From a virus, in IMG/VR virus record IMGVR_UViG_3300023112_000002, positions 1 to 61,775 of that record: 61,775 nt of DNA; one strand, written 5' to 3'. The position numbers and the translations under genes were made by a program. How positions within the stretch are numbered: the first letter of the stretch is position 1; every line of letters begins with the position of its first letter. The notes below the pieces were generated by a model, which was not told the origin of the DNA, ran no database searches, and saw only the letters and a list, made by a program, of their open reading frames with translations. Shown here in pieces: positions 6,514 through 16,095 of the stretch.

Positions 6514-8418
6514 ATGGCTAAAATTGAAAACACTACCGTCTATCCTTTAGTTACGCCTAACGCGTCTGACTTTGTTATTGGTACAGATACCAGCGATGAC
6601 AACCGCACGGTATCGTTTAAAATATCTGATATCACTGCATCTGGAGGCTTACAAGATCTTCAGTCTGTTTTAGACACGCCAACAACTAACACGGGAGGAA
6701 CCGCTGCTGGCGATATAAGCCTTACAGGAAACATTACTGTAAACGGAACAGTTTCCCCAATAACTATTACAGCAGCGGGAACGCCAGGATCTGCAGGGCA
6801 GATACTTAGCTCTACAGGAACAGGTATCCAATGGATCGCCGCTGCAGGAGCTCAAGACCTACAGGATGTTATAGCGGTTGACCCTAATACAACACTGGGT
6901 TTTGTAATGGACAACTGTGATATTGATACTACGGGAAGTATTAATATGTCTGGTGCGGCGCAGGTGTTAGCTTTAAGCACCAATACCGATATGACTTTAG
7001 CAGCAAATTGTGATATTACCACAGATGGAAATATTATATTAGGATCAGCTTCTGTATTAAACTTTAATGCTACGTCTAAAATAAATGACTCCACTGGCTC
7101 TACTGGAGCTGTAGGATCCATCCTTACTGTTGATGCAGCAGGGACAGGAGTAGAGTGGTCTACAGTAATCCCATCAGCTTCTATGCCTACATTACAGGAG
7201 GTCCTTAGTGCGGGTAATACAGCTACAGGGATAGGAATTTCTTTTGGTGGAGTTGGATCGGGATCTACCTACTCTGTGAGTTCTCCCATCAGCTCTTTCG
7301 CTCCAAATATCTGGCAGGGCACTAATTCATTTACGGCCAACGGAACTACAATTAGTACGGCGGGTATTGCTTTAAGCGGATCACTTTGGGACGGAGCGGC
7401 CACAGGAACATCAGGACAAGTCCTTACCTCTACAGCTACGGGAGTAGCGTGGGCAGACCTTTCAACGATTGGGGTGTCGAGTGTTAACGTGGTTTCCCCT
7501 CCTGTACCCGCAACACTTCCTTCAATGCCACTAACAATTACCCCGACTACGGGGGATGTTTTAATCAGATCAAATGTTTACGCCGGAGCTTCTCTTATAG
7601 GGTGCGTCCCCGCGGGAGGTACAGCCAGTACCTTCCTTCAGGGAGATGGCACATGGGCAACCCCTACGGGAGCGGTAACCTCAGTGAGTGTGCTCGCTTC
7701 AGGAACCTCTACAGGGCCAATAGACGCTATAAAAATAGCACCTACTACAGGACCTGTTCAGGTTCAGTCTAATGCTTTTGGAGGCGGAAACGCTGTAGGT
7801 CACGTACCGGATGCCACTGGAAATACTGCTAAATTTTTAAAGGGTGACGGAACATGGGCCGCCGCGGGAGGATCAGCCGCAGCCCCAGAGTGGGTGCAGA
7901 CTATAGGTGTGGGAAACACAAAAGTTAACATGACGGCTTCTAATTATTATATGTCCAATGCTGCAGGTGCTGCCGGAGTTGAACCTAACACCTCGAATTG
8001 GAGTTTTGACTTTGGAGCGTCTCCCCCTTCCTCGGTAGGTCCAGCAGATGACCAACATGCTATGAGTATGGTTTATGCAAACAGCTCTGCTACAGGGTGC
8101 GCAACATCTTATCCTGACCACACCCTATGTGACGCCGCTATAATGTTCAGCACGAGCTACCCGGACACATTTTTTGTTACTCTCTGGAAGAGCACTCTGG
8201 CTGCTCATAGCGTTTATGAGGCAGTGCCAGCTGCTACATGGACGGAGGCTATTACAGCGGGAAATATAAATGCTACTCAAAACATGACAATAAGCGTTTC
8301 TGGCACAGAAATCCTTGAGCCGGGGTATGGGTTTTTTGCTACGGTACGGGCTGCTACTGGTGGCATACAGGGCTCTTTCGCTGCGAGGATAGTTCTTAAA
8401 TTTAGTGGGTCGGTATAA
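6514..8418 (+). CDS. tail-fibre protein with repeats (634 aa)
   Basis: N-terminal anchor shared with the preceding protein. Residues about 80-480 hold fibre-type repeats with patterns such as GSAGQILSSTGTGIQW, GTSGQVLTSTATGVAW, FLQGDGTWA and FLKGDGTWA, typical of phage fibre shafts. Residues about 485-634 form a separate C-terminal domain rich in aromatic and Ser/Ala residues, the likely host-binding tip. No enzymatic motif is seen. Confidence 0.85.
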   Translation: MAKIENTTVYPLVTPNASDFVIGTDTSDDNRTVSFKISDITASGGLQDLQSVLDTPTTNTGGTAAGDISLTGNITVNGTVSPITITAAGTPGSAGQILSSTGTGIQWIAAAGAQDLQDVIAVDPNTTLGFVMDNCDIDTTGSINMSGAAQVLALSTNTDMTLAANCDITTDGNIILGSASVLNFNATSKINDSTGSTGAVGSILTVDAAGTGVEWSTVIPSASMPTLQEVLSAGNTATGIGISFGGVGSGSTYSVSSPISSFAPNIWQGTNSFTANGTTISTAGIALSGSLWDGAATGTSGQVLTSTATGVAWADLSTIGVSSVNVVSPPVPATLPSMPLTITPTTGDVLIRSNVYAGASLIGCVPAGGTASTFLQGDGTWATPTGAVTSVSVLASGTSTGPIDAIKIAPTTGPVQVQSNAFGGGNAVGHVPDATGNTAKFLKGDGTWAAAGGSAAAPEWVQTIGVGNTKVNMTASNYYMSNAAGAAGVEPNTSNWSFDFGASPPSSVGPADDQHAMSMVYANSSATGCATSYPDHTLCDAAIMFSTSYPDTFFVTLWKSTLAAHSVYEAVPAATWTEAITAGNINATQNMTISVSGTEILEPGYGFFATVRAATGGIQGSFAARIVLKFSGSV

Positions 8419-8433
8419 TTAAAATCAAATGAA

Positions 8434-8652
8434 ATGGACATCAGGAAAATATCAATCGGCGCAGACTATAAGTCTGGCGCCATGCATTATATCGTAGGGC
8501 AAGACGTCTTAGGTGGAAGCCATACGATACATCTTATACAGGACCATAACGAAGGGTATAAAATTTGGATACAGAAATCTGAGGAAGTATATTTGTGGAA
8601 AGAGTTTAGAAAAACTCTACCCATTTCTTTAGAATTTAATATCAATTTTTAA
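8434..8652 (+). CDS. conserved phage small protein (72 aa)
   Basis: The sequence MDIRKISIGADYKSGAMHYI opens a conserved small family that I associate with Bacteroidetes phages. It is beta-rich and contains VGQDVLGG and a conserved WIQKSEEVYLWKEF segment. No function is known to me. Its stop overlaps the ATG of the next gene (TAATG). Confidence 0.7.
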   Translation: MDIRKISIGADYKSGAMHYIVGQDVLGGSHTIHLIQDHNEGYKIWIQKSEEVYLWKEFRKTLPISLEFNINF

Positions 8653-9212
8653 TGCAATCTCCTTTTAGCTTTATAGTAAAGGCATACAACGAAAGGAGGT
8701 ACGACAATATTAAGGAGATAGGAGGGGTAGACTTTATCACCAGCGTGTCTAAAGAAGACCACACCGCATCCAATCGTTTCGCTACCGTAGTGGAAACACC
8801 ACTAAAATATTCTGGCCCCATAAAAAAGGGGGACAGACTTCTCGTGCACCACAATGTGTTTAAGTATTATAACGATATGAGGGGGCGAGAGAAGAGTGGG
8901 AAGAGTTATTTTAAGGACGATATGTTCTTCGTAGATATGGACCAGTTCTTTATGTACCATAATGGTACACAATGGAACGCCCACGATAAGTATTGCTTTG
9001 TAAAACCTATAGACGCCAGGGAGTCCGTTATATATAAGCGCGGGGAAGAACCTTTAGTGGGGGTAATAAAGCACGGGAACGCAGAGTTAGAGGCTTTGGG
9101 AGTCAGGGAGGGAGACGAGATAGCTTTCGAACCCGAGAGCGAGTATCCTTTTTATATAGATGGAGAGAAACTATACAGGATGTTTACCAACAATATAATG
9201 ATGATACTATGA
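8652..9212 (+). CDS. possible tandem GroES-fold protein (186 aa)
   Basis: Two halves show a Cpn10-like pattern. At about residues 40-105, a VVETPL strand is followed by IKKGDRLLVHHNVF and FFVDMDQFFMY. At 135-186, VGVIKH is followed by VREGDEIAFEPE and FYIDGEKLYRMFTNNIMMIL, resembling the Cpn10 end (VGD.VLF, then IDGE.Y, then .ILA.I). No glycine-rich mobile loop is clear. The genome also encodes a normal-size GroES (59773) and GroEL. It is coupled to the oxygenase at 9209 by a 4-base overlap. The fold is inference; without it, call this hypothetical. Confidence 0.5.
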   Translation: MQSPFSFIVKAYNERRYDNIKEIGGVDFITSVSKEDHTASNRFATVVETPLKYSGPIKKGDRLLVHHNVFKYYNDMRGREKSGKSYFKDDMFFVDMDQFFMYHNGTQWNAHDKYCFVKPIDARESVIYKRGEEPLVGVIKHGNAELEALGVREGDEIAFEPESEYPFYIDGEKLYRMFTNNIMMIL

Positions 9213-9781
9213 TATATGTTATAGATGATTTTTTGGAGCGCCCTATTTTAGATGTAGCTAAGAATTATTTAAACGACGAGCCTTTTGCAAAGGAGGTGGT
9301 CGGGGGAAAGAATTTTTACGTAAAAGAATCCCCTACAGATTTTACTAACTACGTAATAGACAGATTGACTGTTATAGAGAGACGCCCTTTGGTAAATATA
9401 TTATCCTTCTTTAGAGAGGCTACCGATGAGCTCGATGTCTCATGGCGCATACATTCCGATTTGAATATTAATGGGCAGAAGCCAGACAGGGCTATAGTAT
9501 TATACCTCTCTCCCCGAGAGAGAGAAGATCTGCATGGCACCGCTTTATGGGAGCACCATAGGTATGGTAAGGAGTTGCCCCACGATATCTCCGACGAAGA
9601 ATACGATAGTATGATTAGAGTAGACTCGGAAGATTTAGATAAGTGGAGGTTGAGCTCAGTAGTAGGGTATGAAAAAAACAGACTTATATCTTATCCTTCT
9701 TCATACTTTCACAGTAAATATCCTAACGTATCTTGGAAAGAAGGGAGGCAGGTTTTTGTAATGTTTTATAAATTTAATTAA
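9209..9781 (+). CDS. 2OG-Fe(II) dioxygenase-like protein (190 aa)
   Basis: The metal-binding triad is visible: H82 and D84 (IHSDLNI) and H168 (SSYFHSKYP). R180 (EGRQVFVMFY) is the likely 2-oxoglutarate-binding residue. Strand patterns around them fit the double-stranded beta helix of the prolyl-hydroxylase-like family. Enzymes of this kind hydroxylate protein side chains or nucleic-acid bases with O2, Fe(II) and 2-oxoglutarate. The substrate is unknown. It sits just before the terminase genes and overlaps the preceding gene, so a virion protein or the phage DNA are plausible targets. Confidence 0.8.
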   Translation: MIYVIDDFLERPILDVAKNYLNDEPFAKEVVGGKNFYVKESPTDFTNYVIDRLTVIERRPLVNILSFFREATDELDVSWRIHSDLNINGQKPDRAIVLYLSPREREDLHGTALWEHHRYGKELPHDISDEEYDSMIRVDSEDLDKWRLSSVVGYEKNRLISYPSSYFHSKYPNVSWKEGRQVFVMFYKFN

Positions 9782-9782
9782 T

Positions 9783-9986
9783 ATGGGAGTACAGAAAAAT
9801 ATAGCCTCACTAAAAGTAAATACAGAGGCGCTAACAGAGAATTTAAAAAAGCTTATCTTAGAGGAGCAGCAAACCAGGGAGTTGGCTGTAGGTACCTTAA
9901 ACCTTTTAAAGCTAATGCCTGGGTATGAAGAGGCTTTAGCGGAAATGAAAAAAAGCACCGAAGAAGATGGACACCAAGGAGATTAA
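9783..9986 (+). CDS. coiled-coil small protein (67 aa)
   Basis: Helical, with heptads at residues 5-40 and an acidic C-terminus. It overlaps the next gene by 20 bases. No family is recognised. Its place directly before a small terminase-like gene suggests a packaging-associated role, but nothing in the sequence proves it. Confidence 0.6.
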   Translation: MGVQKNIASLKVNTEALTENLKKLILEEQQTRELAVGTLNLLKLMPGYEEALAEMKKSTEEDGHQGD

Positions 9987-10245
9987 ATTACAGATCATAG
10001 AGGCGGGCGAAAAGGCTGTGCGACAATTAATTAAGGTAGCTAAAGAAGATATCATCAAGTTTGATAAGGACGATGAGTTGGCTGCGGATAGATTAAAGAA
10101 CGCAGCGGCTACCAAGAAGCTTTGCATCATGGATGCTTTTGAGATATTAAAAAGAATAGAAGAAGAGAAAGCTCTTTTAGATGGGGCTCCTTTAGAAAAT
10201 AAAACACATACCCCGAAAGGATTTGCCGAGTCAAGATCAAAATAG
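9967..10245 (+). CDS. putative small terminase subunit (92 aa)
   Basis: All-helical, 92 residues, charged, lying immediately upstream of and overlapping the large terminase gene by 23 bases. Small terminase subunits bind the packaging site and load DNA onto TerL; they are usually helical and placed here. No clear HTH is seen, so the call is positional. Confidence 0.5.
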   Translation: MDTKEIKLQIIEAGEKAVRQLIKVAKEDIIKFDKDDELAADRLKNAAATKKLCIMDAFEILKRIEEEKALLDGAPLENKTHTPKGFAESRSK

Positions 10246-12469
10246 TTTATATAAGGTAGTAGAAAAAGCTATACCTAAACATGTGGTGGTAAATAAAAAC
10301 CGTGCCCGCACATGGGCCTATGGCTATGACCCAAAATATGACCTCGTGGTTATATCTAAGACGGGCCAGATAGGAGAGGTGTATGAAATAAATGGTCTAA
10401 GGGTGGCTTTACCTAAAGCTCCCAAAGAAGTTTATTCTCGTTCTAAGAAAAAAGAAGAGCAATACTGGGAGCCTTTTGAATATAGCAAAGACTTAAAGCG
10501 TATTAAATCTATCTTTCAATGGCACTCTACCCCAAATACTTTTAAGTCTAAGTGGGTGGAATATATAGAGTCGGAGTTCGATAGGCGTGAGGAAGGGTTC
10601 TGGTTTTTAAACAACGGGACCCCTACATATATAACGGGAACGCATTATATGTACCTCCAATGGACGAAGATAGATGTGGGGCATCCTGACTTCCGGGAGG
10701 CTAATAGAATTTTTTATATTTTTTGGGAAGCATGTAAAGCAGATAAGCGTAGCTTTGGGATGTGTTACTTGAAGATACGTCGTTCTGGATTTTCTTTTAT
10801 GAGCTCCAGCGAAGGCGTAAACCAAGCCACTATAACTAAAGACTCACGGATAGGAATACTTTCCAAAACAGGATCAGATGCTAAAAAAATGTTTACCGAT
10901 AAGGTGGTACCTATATCTAACAACTATCCCTTCTTCTTTAAACCGATACAGGATGGAATGGATAAACCTAAGACAGAACTTGCTTATCGTGTTCCTGCTT
11001 CGAAGATTACAAAGAAAAACATGTATGAGGTCGAAGAGGAAGAGTTGGAGGGATTGGATACAACTATAGACTGGAAGAATACGGGAGACAATAGTTATGA
11101 TGGAGAGAAGCTACAGCTGCTCCTGCATGATGAGAGCGGTAAATGGGATAAGCCAGATAATATATTAAACAACTGGCGTGTAACAAAAACGTGTCTTCGT
11201 TTGGGAAGTAAGGTTATAGGGAAGTGTATGATGGGCTCTACCTCTAACGCTTTAGATAAAGGTGGTAGAAACTTTAAAGCTTTATATGAAGACTCCTTCC
11301 CTTCCAAGCGCAACTCCAACGGTCAGACTAAAAGCGGAATGTATTGCTTATTCGTTCCTATGGAATGGAATATGGAAGGGTTTATAGATATGTATGGCAT
11401 GCCTGTATTACGCACTCCGCCTAAACCTATAGTGGGGATTGATGGAGAGGATATAAATATAGGGGCTATAGACTACTGGGAGAACGAGGTGTCGTCACTT
11501 TCTCAAGACGCGGATGCATTAAATGAGTTCTACAGACAGTTCCCACGTAGCGAGTCTCACGCATTCAGAGATGAAAGTAAGCAGTCTATTTTTAATCTAA
11601 CTAAAATATATCAGCAGATAGATTATAACGACTCCTTAATTATGGACCACCACCTTACGCAGGGTTCTTTCCGTTGGAAGGATGGTATAAAAGACTCCAC
11701 GGTGATATGGTCTCCTGATAAGCGCGGTAGATTTTTAGTGGGATGGACTCCGCCTCCTCATATGCAGAACAGGGTGGAGGTGCGTAATGGGAGAAAATAT
11801 CCAGGCAACGAACACTTAGGGTCTTTCGGATGTGACTCTTATGATATATCTGGGGTCGTAGTAGGTAAGGGGTCGAATGGATCTTTGCATGGCCTTACGA
11901 AGTTTAATATGGATGAAGCTCCAAGCAACGAGTTCTTCTTGGAATATATAGCCCGCCCACAAACGGCAGAGATATTTTTTGAGGAAGTGCTTATGGCTTT
12001 AGTCTTTTATGGTATGCCTATCCTGTGTGAGAATAACAAACCGCGTCTCTTATATCATTTAAAAAACAGAGGGTACAGAGGGTTTTCTTTAAACAGACCT
12101 GATAAAATATACACCAAGCTTTCGCGTACAGAGAAAGAACTTGGCGGCATACCGAACACCTCCGAGGATGTAAAGCAATCTCACGCAGCCGCTATAGAGT
12201 CCTATATAGAAAAGCATGTGGGGATGGATATGGCGGGGGAATACCGAACTAAAGAGGACATGGGAACTATGTATTTTCGTCGTACCTTAGAGGATTGGGC
12301 GAAGTTCGATATAACCAACAGAACTAAGTTTGACGCCTCTATAAGTAGTGGTTTATCTATTATGGCTAACCAAAAGCATTTATACACCCCTGCTACAAAG
12401 AAATCAAAAATAAGCATTAACTTTGCAAAGTATAATAATAGTAGTACAACAAGTCAATTAATTAGATGA
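10223..12469 (+). CDS. terminase large subunit (748 aa)
   Basis: Motor and nuclease for DNA packaging. A degenerate Walker A lies at residues 184-192 (KIRRSGFSF), like the KxRRxGxS form seen in crAss-like and related phages. Walker B with catalytic Glu is LLLHDE at 299-304, and a coupling-motif candidate is MMGSTSN at 336-342. The nuclease half starts near residue 538 (GCDSYD) with a following ENNKPRL segment. A TTG start at 10223 is used; no better ATG is available near the N-terminus. The stop overlaps the portal ATG (ATGA). The length is long for TerL but normal for this group. Confidence 0.9.
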   Translation: MPSQDQNSLYKVVEKAIPKHVVVNKNRARTWAYGYDPKYDLVVISKTGQIGEVYEINGLRVALPKAPKEVYSRSKKKEEQYWEPFEYSKDLKRIKSIFQWHSTPNTFKSKWVEYIESEFDRREEGFWFLNNGTPTYITGTHYMYLQWTKIDVGHPDFREANRIFYIFWEACKADKRSFGMCYLKIRRSGFSFMSSSEGVNQATITKDSRIGILSKTGSDAKKMFTDKVVPISNNYPFFFKPIQDGMDKPKTELAYRVPASKITKKNMYEVEEEELEGLDTTIDWKNTGDNSYDGEKLQLLLHDESGKWDKPDNILNNWRVTKTCLRLGSKVIGKCMMGSTSNALDKGGRNFKALYEDSFPSKRNSNGQTKSGMYCLFVPMEWNMEGFIDMYGMPVLRTPPKPIVGIDGEDINIGAIDYWENEVSSLSQDADALNEFYRQFPRSESHAFRDESKQSIFNLTKIYQQIDYNDSLIMDHHLTQGSFRWKDGIKDSTVIWSPDKRGRFLVGWTPPPHMQNRVEVRNGRKYPGNEHLGSFGCDSYDISGVVVGKGSNGSLHGLTKFNMDEAPSNEFFLEYIARPQTAEIFFEEVLMALVFYGMPILCENNKPRLLYHLKNRGYRGFSLNRPDKIYTKLSRTEKELGGIPNTSEDVKQSHAAAIESYIEKHVGMDMAGEYRTKEDMGTMYFRRTLEDWAKFDITNRTKFDASISSGLSIMANQKHLYTPATKKSKISINFAKYNNSSTTSQLIR

Positions 12470-14901
12470 AGGGACTCCAGATAGATATTAAGTCTGCTAC
12501 CTTCCCGAACCAGTTTGTTTCTGACTCTGAGAAAGCAACAAAAGAATTTGGGTTGCAGGTAGGTCAAGCAATACAGTATGAATGGTTCAGGAGGGATGGA
12601 TTATCCTGTAGGTTTTATAGTCAGTTCCAAGAGTTTCATAAGCTAAGACTTTATGCTCGCGGAGAACAATCTGTGGCTAAGTATAAAAACGAGTTGGCTA
12701 TAGATGGAGATTTATCTTACCTTAATTTAGACTGGACCCCTGTACCTATTATACCTAAGTTTGTAGACATCGTAGTAAACGGTATGTCCGATAGGCTGTT
12801 CGATGTGAAGTGCTATGCTCAAGACGCTCTGTCTGCAGAGAAGCGTAACGAGTTTCAAAACTTAGTTCAAGGCGATATGATCGCTAAGAAGCTATTTATG
12901 CAGATAAGAAAAGATTTCGATGTAGATCCCTTTACGGTAGATCCGGGACAGCTTCCTGAGAACGACCAAGAGATGGAGCTATATATGCAACTTAACTACA
13001 AGCCTTCTGTAGAGATAGCTAATGAAGTTGCTATAAACACTATGCTTGAAGAGAGTCATTATAATGACACTCGCAAAAGAGTAGACTATGATATAACTAC
13101 TTTAGGGCTCGGTATAGCAAAGCATGTTTTCCAGGAAGGGGACGGGGTAAGGGTAGAGTATGTAGACCCAGCCAATGTGGTGTATAGCTATACCGAAGAT
13201 CCGTACTTTAAAGACTGCTTCTATTGGGGAGAGCTTAAGACAATTCCTATTACAGAGGTTTTAAAGATCAACCCCGATCTTACTGAAAAAGATTTAGAAG
13301 AGATATCTCAGTACAGCCAATCGTGGTACGACTACTATAACGTAGCCGCTATGTATGAGAACAGTATGTTCGCTCGAGACACATGCACCCTCCTATACTT
13401 TAATTATAAGACGACAAACAGTTTTGTATATAAGAAGAAGGAGATGAAGGACGGGAGTTTTAAAACGGTAGAGAAGGACGATCAGTTTAACCCTCCCGAT
13501 GAGATGATGGAAGAGGGGAAGTTTGAAAGGGTAGAGAAGCGTATTGATGTATGGTATGAGGGTGTCATGGTTATGGGAACTAACATTATCCTAAAGTGGG
13601 ATATGATGAAGAATATGGTTAGACCTAACTCAGCAAATCAGTTTGCTATGTCTAACTATGTAGCCTGCGCTCCACGTATGTACAAAGGTGTATTAGAATC
13701 TTTGGTACGTAGGATGATTCCTTTCGCCGACCTTATTCAAATGAGTCACCTTAAAATCCAGCAGGTAGTAGCCCGCGTAGTTCCTGACGGAGTATTTATA
13801 GACGCGGATGGTTTGAATGAGGTGGACTTAGGAACGGGAAATGCTTATAACCCTGAAGATGCTTTACGCCTTTACTTCCAAACGGGTAGTGTAATAGGTA
13901 GAAGCTATACTCAGGATGGAGAGTTTAATAACGCTAAGGTTCCTATTACTCAACTAACCTCTAATAGCGGAGCTTCTAAGATGCAGATGCTTATAGGAAA
14001 CTATAACCACTATTTAGATATGATCCGCGCGGTAACGGGACTTAACGAAGCGAGAGATGGAAGCACCCCTGACCCTAACTCTTTAGTAGGGGTACAGAAA
14101 TTAGCTGCTTTAAATTCCAATACCGCTACGCGCCATATCCTTCAAGCAAGTCTATTTATTACAAAGACTTTAGCGGAGGCTTTATCTCTTCGTGCGGCAG
14201 ACGTTTTAGAGTATGCGGAGTTCCGTGATGAGTTTGCTATGCAGATAGGGAAATACAACCTTGGTATCTTAGAGGAGATTAAGAACTTATACATCTATGA
14301 CTTTGGGATCTTTATTGAGATGTCTCCTGACGAAGAGCAGAAGGCACAGCTTGAGGCTAATATACAGATGGCTCTTTCTCAAAAAGATATAAGCTTAGAA
14401 GACGCTATAGATATTAGGCAGATAAGAAATTTAAAGCTCGCTAACCAATTACTTAAAGTTAAGCGTAAGCAGAAGCAAGAGCAGATGCAGCAGATGGAAG
14501 CTCAGAAGCAACAGATGCAAGCTCAAGTTAACCAGCAGTCACAACAGATGGCGGCACAGGCGGCTATGCAAAAGCAGCAGATGGAGACGCAAGCTAAGAT
14601 GCAGCTACAACAAGCGGAAGCGGCTATGTCTATAGAGAAGATGAAGAATGAAGCGGCCCTTAAGCAACAGCTTATGGCGGTAGAGTTCCAATATCAGATG
14701 CAGCTTAAAGGCGTAGAGCAGTCACAGATAGACGCCCGAGAAGAATCTCGTGAGGTAGGTAAGTCTGAGCGTATAAGCCAGGCGAATACGGAGCAGTCTA
14801 AATTGATACAGCAGCGCAAGAATAATACTGCGCCTATCAACTTTGAATCGAATGAAGATAGCTTAGATGGGTTTGACTTTTCGGAGTTTAACCCACGCTA
14901 A
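12466..14901 (+). CDS. portal protein (811 aa)
   Basis: Forms the dodecameric channel at the packaging vertex. The central region (about residues 90-560) has portal-like features, including GLGIAKHVFQEGDGVRVEYVD and a helical segment around LDMIRAVTGLNEARDG near 520-540. The C-terminal region (about 660-770) is very rich in Q, M, A and K and forms a long coiled coil, as in the barrel of podovirus portals. It is coupled to TerL by an ATGA overlap. Size and order (TerL-portal-scaffold-capsid) fit crAss-like and related short-tailed phages. Confidence 0.88.
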   Translation: MKGLQIDIKSATFPNQFVSDSEKATKEFGLQVGQAIQYEWFRRDGLSCRFYSQFQEFHKLRLYARGEQSVAKYKNELAIDGDLSYLNLDWTPVPIIPKFVDIVVNGMSDRLFDVKCYAQDALSAEKRNEFQNLVQGDMIAKKLFMQIRKDFDVDPFTVDPGQLPENDQEMELYMQLNYKPSVEIANEVAINTMLEESHYNDTRKRVDYDITTLGLGIAKHVFQEGDGVRVEYVDPANVVYSYTEDPYFKDCFYWGELKTIPITEVLKINPDLTEKDLEEISQYSQSWYDYYNVAAMYENSMFARDTCTLLYFNYKTTNSFVYKKKEMKDGSFKTVEKDDQFNPPDEMMEEGKFERVEKRIDVWYEGVMVMGTNIILKWDMMKNMVRPNSANQFAMSNYVACAPRMYKGVLESLVRRMIPFADLIQMSHLKIQQVVARVVPDGVFIDADGLNEVDLGTGNAYNPEDALRLYFQTGSVIGRSYTQDGEFNNAKVPITQLTSNSGASKMQMLIGNYNHYLDMIRAVTGLNEARDGSTPDPNSLVGVQKLAALNSNTATRHILQASLFITKTLAEALSLRAADVLEYAEFRDEFAMQIGKYNLGILEEIKNLYIYDFGIFIEMSPDEEQKAQLEANIQMALSQKDISLEDAIDIRQIRNLKLANQLLKVKRKQKQEQMQQMEAQKQQMQAQVNQQSQQMAAQAAMQKQQMETQAKMQLQQAEAAMSIEKMKNEAALKQQLMAVEFQYQMQLKGVEQSQIDAREESREVGKSERISQANTEQSKLIQQRKNNTAPINFESNEDSLDGFDFSEFNPR

Positions 14902-14932
14902 AGTTATTAGGAATATATACACTAACTTTGTA

Positions 14933-14940
14933 AAAATTAA
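14933..14940 (+). promoter_or_regulatory. TAACTTTG -7 box before scaffold/capsid
   Basis: Fits TAnnTTTG, six bases before the ATG at 14946. No TTG at -33. It could give separate high-level expression of the scaffold and capsid genes. Confidence 0.5.
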
Positions 14941-14945
14941 ATCAA

Positions 14946-16076
14946 ATGGATAACGAAAAATTTGTTGTTAAAGAAGTTTCGGAAGTAGAACAAAAGTCTA
15001 AAGCACAAGTTGAAGAGGAACTACTTCAAAAACATGAGGAGCAATTTACCGCTACTGAAAGTGTTGAAGATGTGGAAAAGGTGGACACCACTGCAGAGGC
15101 AGAAGGTGCGCAGCCAGAGCCAGAGACACAGGAAGGAGTTGGATTAAAAGACGAAGACGTTCTTGAGTATATCAAGAGCAGATACGATAAAGAAATAAAC
15201 TCTGTCGATGAGTTGTTTGCACAGACAGAAGCAAACGAGGAATTGCCAGAGGATGTTTCAGCGTTCTTTAAATATAAAAAAGAAACCGGTAGAGGATTCG
15301 ATGACTACGTAAAACTGCAAAAGAATTACGAAGACATGGATGGAGATACCGTAATAGCTAACTACTATTCTCAAACCGAGGAAGGGTTGGATGAAATCGA
15401 TATTCAAGATATCATAGAAGATAAGTTTGGATACGACGAAGACCTGGATGAGGAAAAGGATATTAAGAAGAAAAAGTTAGCGCATAAAAGAGAACTTGTA
15501 AAAGCGAAGAAATTTTTCAAGGAGCAACAAGAACAGTACAAGATCCCTCTTGAGTCAAGTGGGGGTTTCAGTTCGGAGGAGCAAACGGAAGAGTTTAATC
15601 GCTATAAGAGTTATGTTGAGGAATCAACTACTCGAGAGGAGCAAATGAAAAAGAGGTACGACTGGTTTGTCGACAAGAGCAATGAGGTGCTCAACGATGA
15701 TTTTAAAGGTTTTAATTTCAACGTAAACGAGAAGCAGTATACCTTTAAACCAGGCGATGGTAAAGAGTTGTTCAATAAGCAGAAGGATGTAAATAATTTT
15801 GTAAAACCTTATTTAGATGCTGACAGCGGGATGATGAAAGACGCAGAGGGATACCACAGAGCTATGTCTATAGCGATGAATCCTGATAAGTTCGCCCAGT
15901 TTTTTTATGAGCAAGGTAAAGCGGAAGCCATAGATGATGTATCTAAAAAATCAAAGAACATCGATATGGTGCGCCAAGCCCCTCAATCGTTTAACAAGAA
16001 TGGTCTTAAGATCAGACAGGTTGGCGATACTTCGAGTGGAAAAGGACTCAAAATTAGAAGTATAAAAAAAGTTTAA
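14946..16076 (+). CDS. putative scaffolding protein (376 aa)
   Basis: Very acidic, E/D/K-rich, predicted helical. It has coiled-coil stretches near residues 140-200 and a basic C-terminal end (GLKIRSIKKV), the usual arrangement for a scaffold whose basic tail binds the capsid protein. It lies between portal and major capsid genes. Role: guides procapsid assembly and then leaves. Family identity is inferred from composition and position. Confidence 0.75.
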   Translation: MDNEKFVVKEVSEVEQKSKAQVEEELLQKHEEQFTATESVEDVEKVDTTAEAEGAQPEPETQEGVGLKDEDVLEYIKSRYDKEINSVDELFAQTEANEELPEDVSAFFKYKKETGRGFDDYVKLQKNYEDMDGDTVIANYYSQTEEGLDEIDIQDIIEDKFGYDEDLDEEKDIKKKKLAHKRELVKAKKFFKEQQEQYKIPLESSGGFSSEEQTEEFNRYKSYVEESTTREEQMKKRYDWFVDKSNEVLNDDFKGFNFNVNEKQYTFKPGDGKELFNKQKDVNNFVKPYLDADSGMMKDAEGYHRAMSIAMNPDKFAQFFYEQGKAEAIDDVSKKSKNIDMVRQAPQSFNKNGLKIRQVGDTSSGKGLKIRSIKKV

Positions 16077-16095
16077 AAATTAAAAATTAGAAAAA

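Noticed and set aside
5962-8418. Diversity-generating retroelement acting on the fibre tips
   Set aside because: No reverse transcriptase gene and no template/variable repeat pair were seen.
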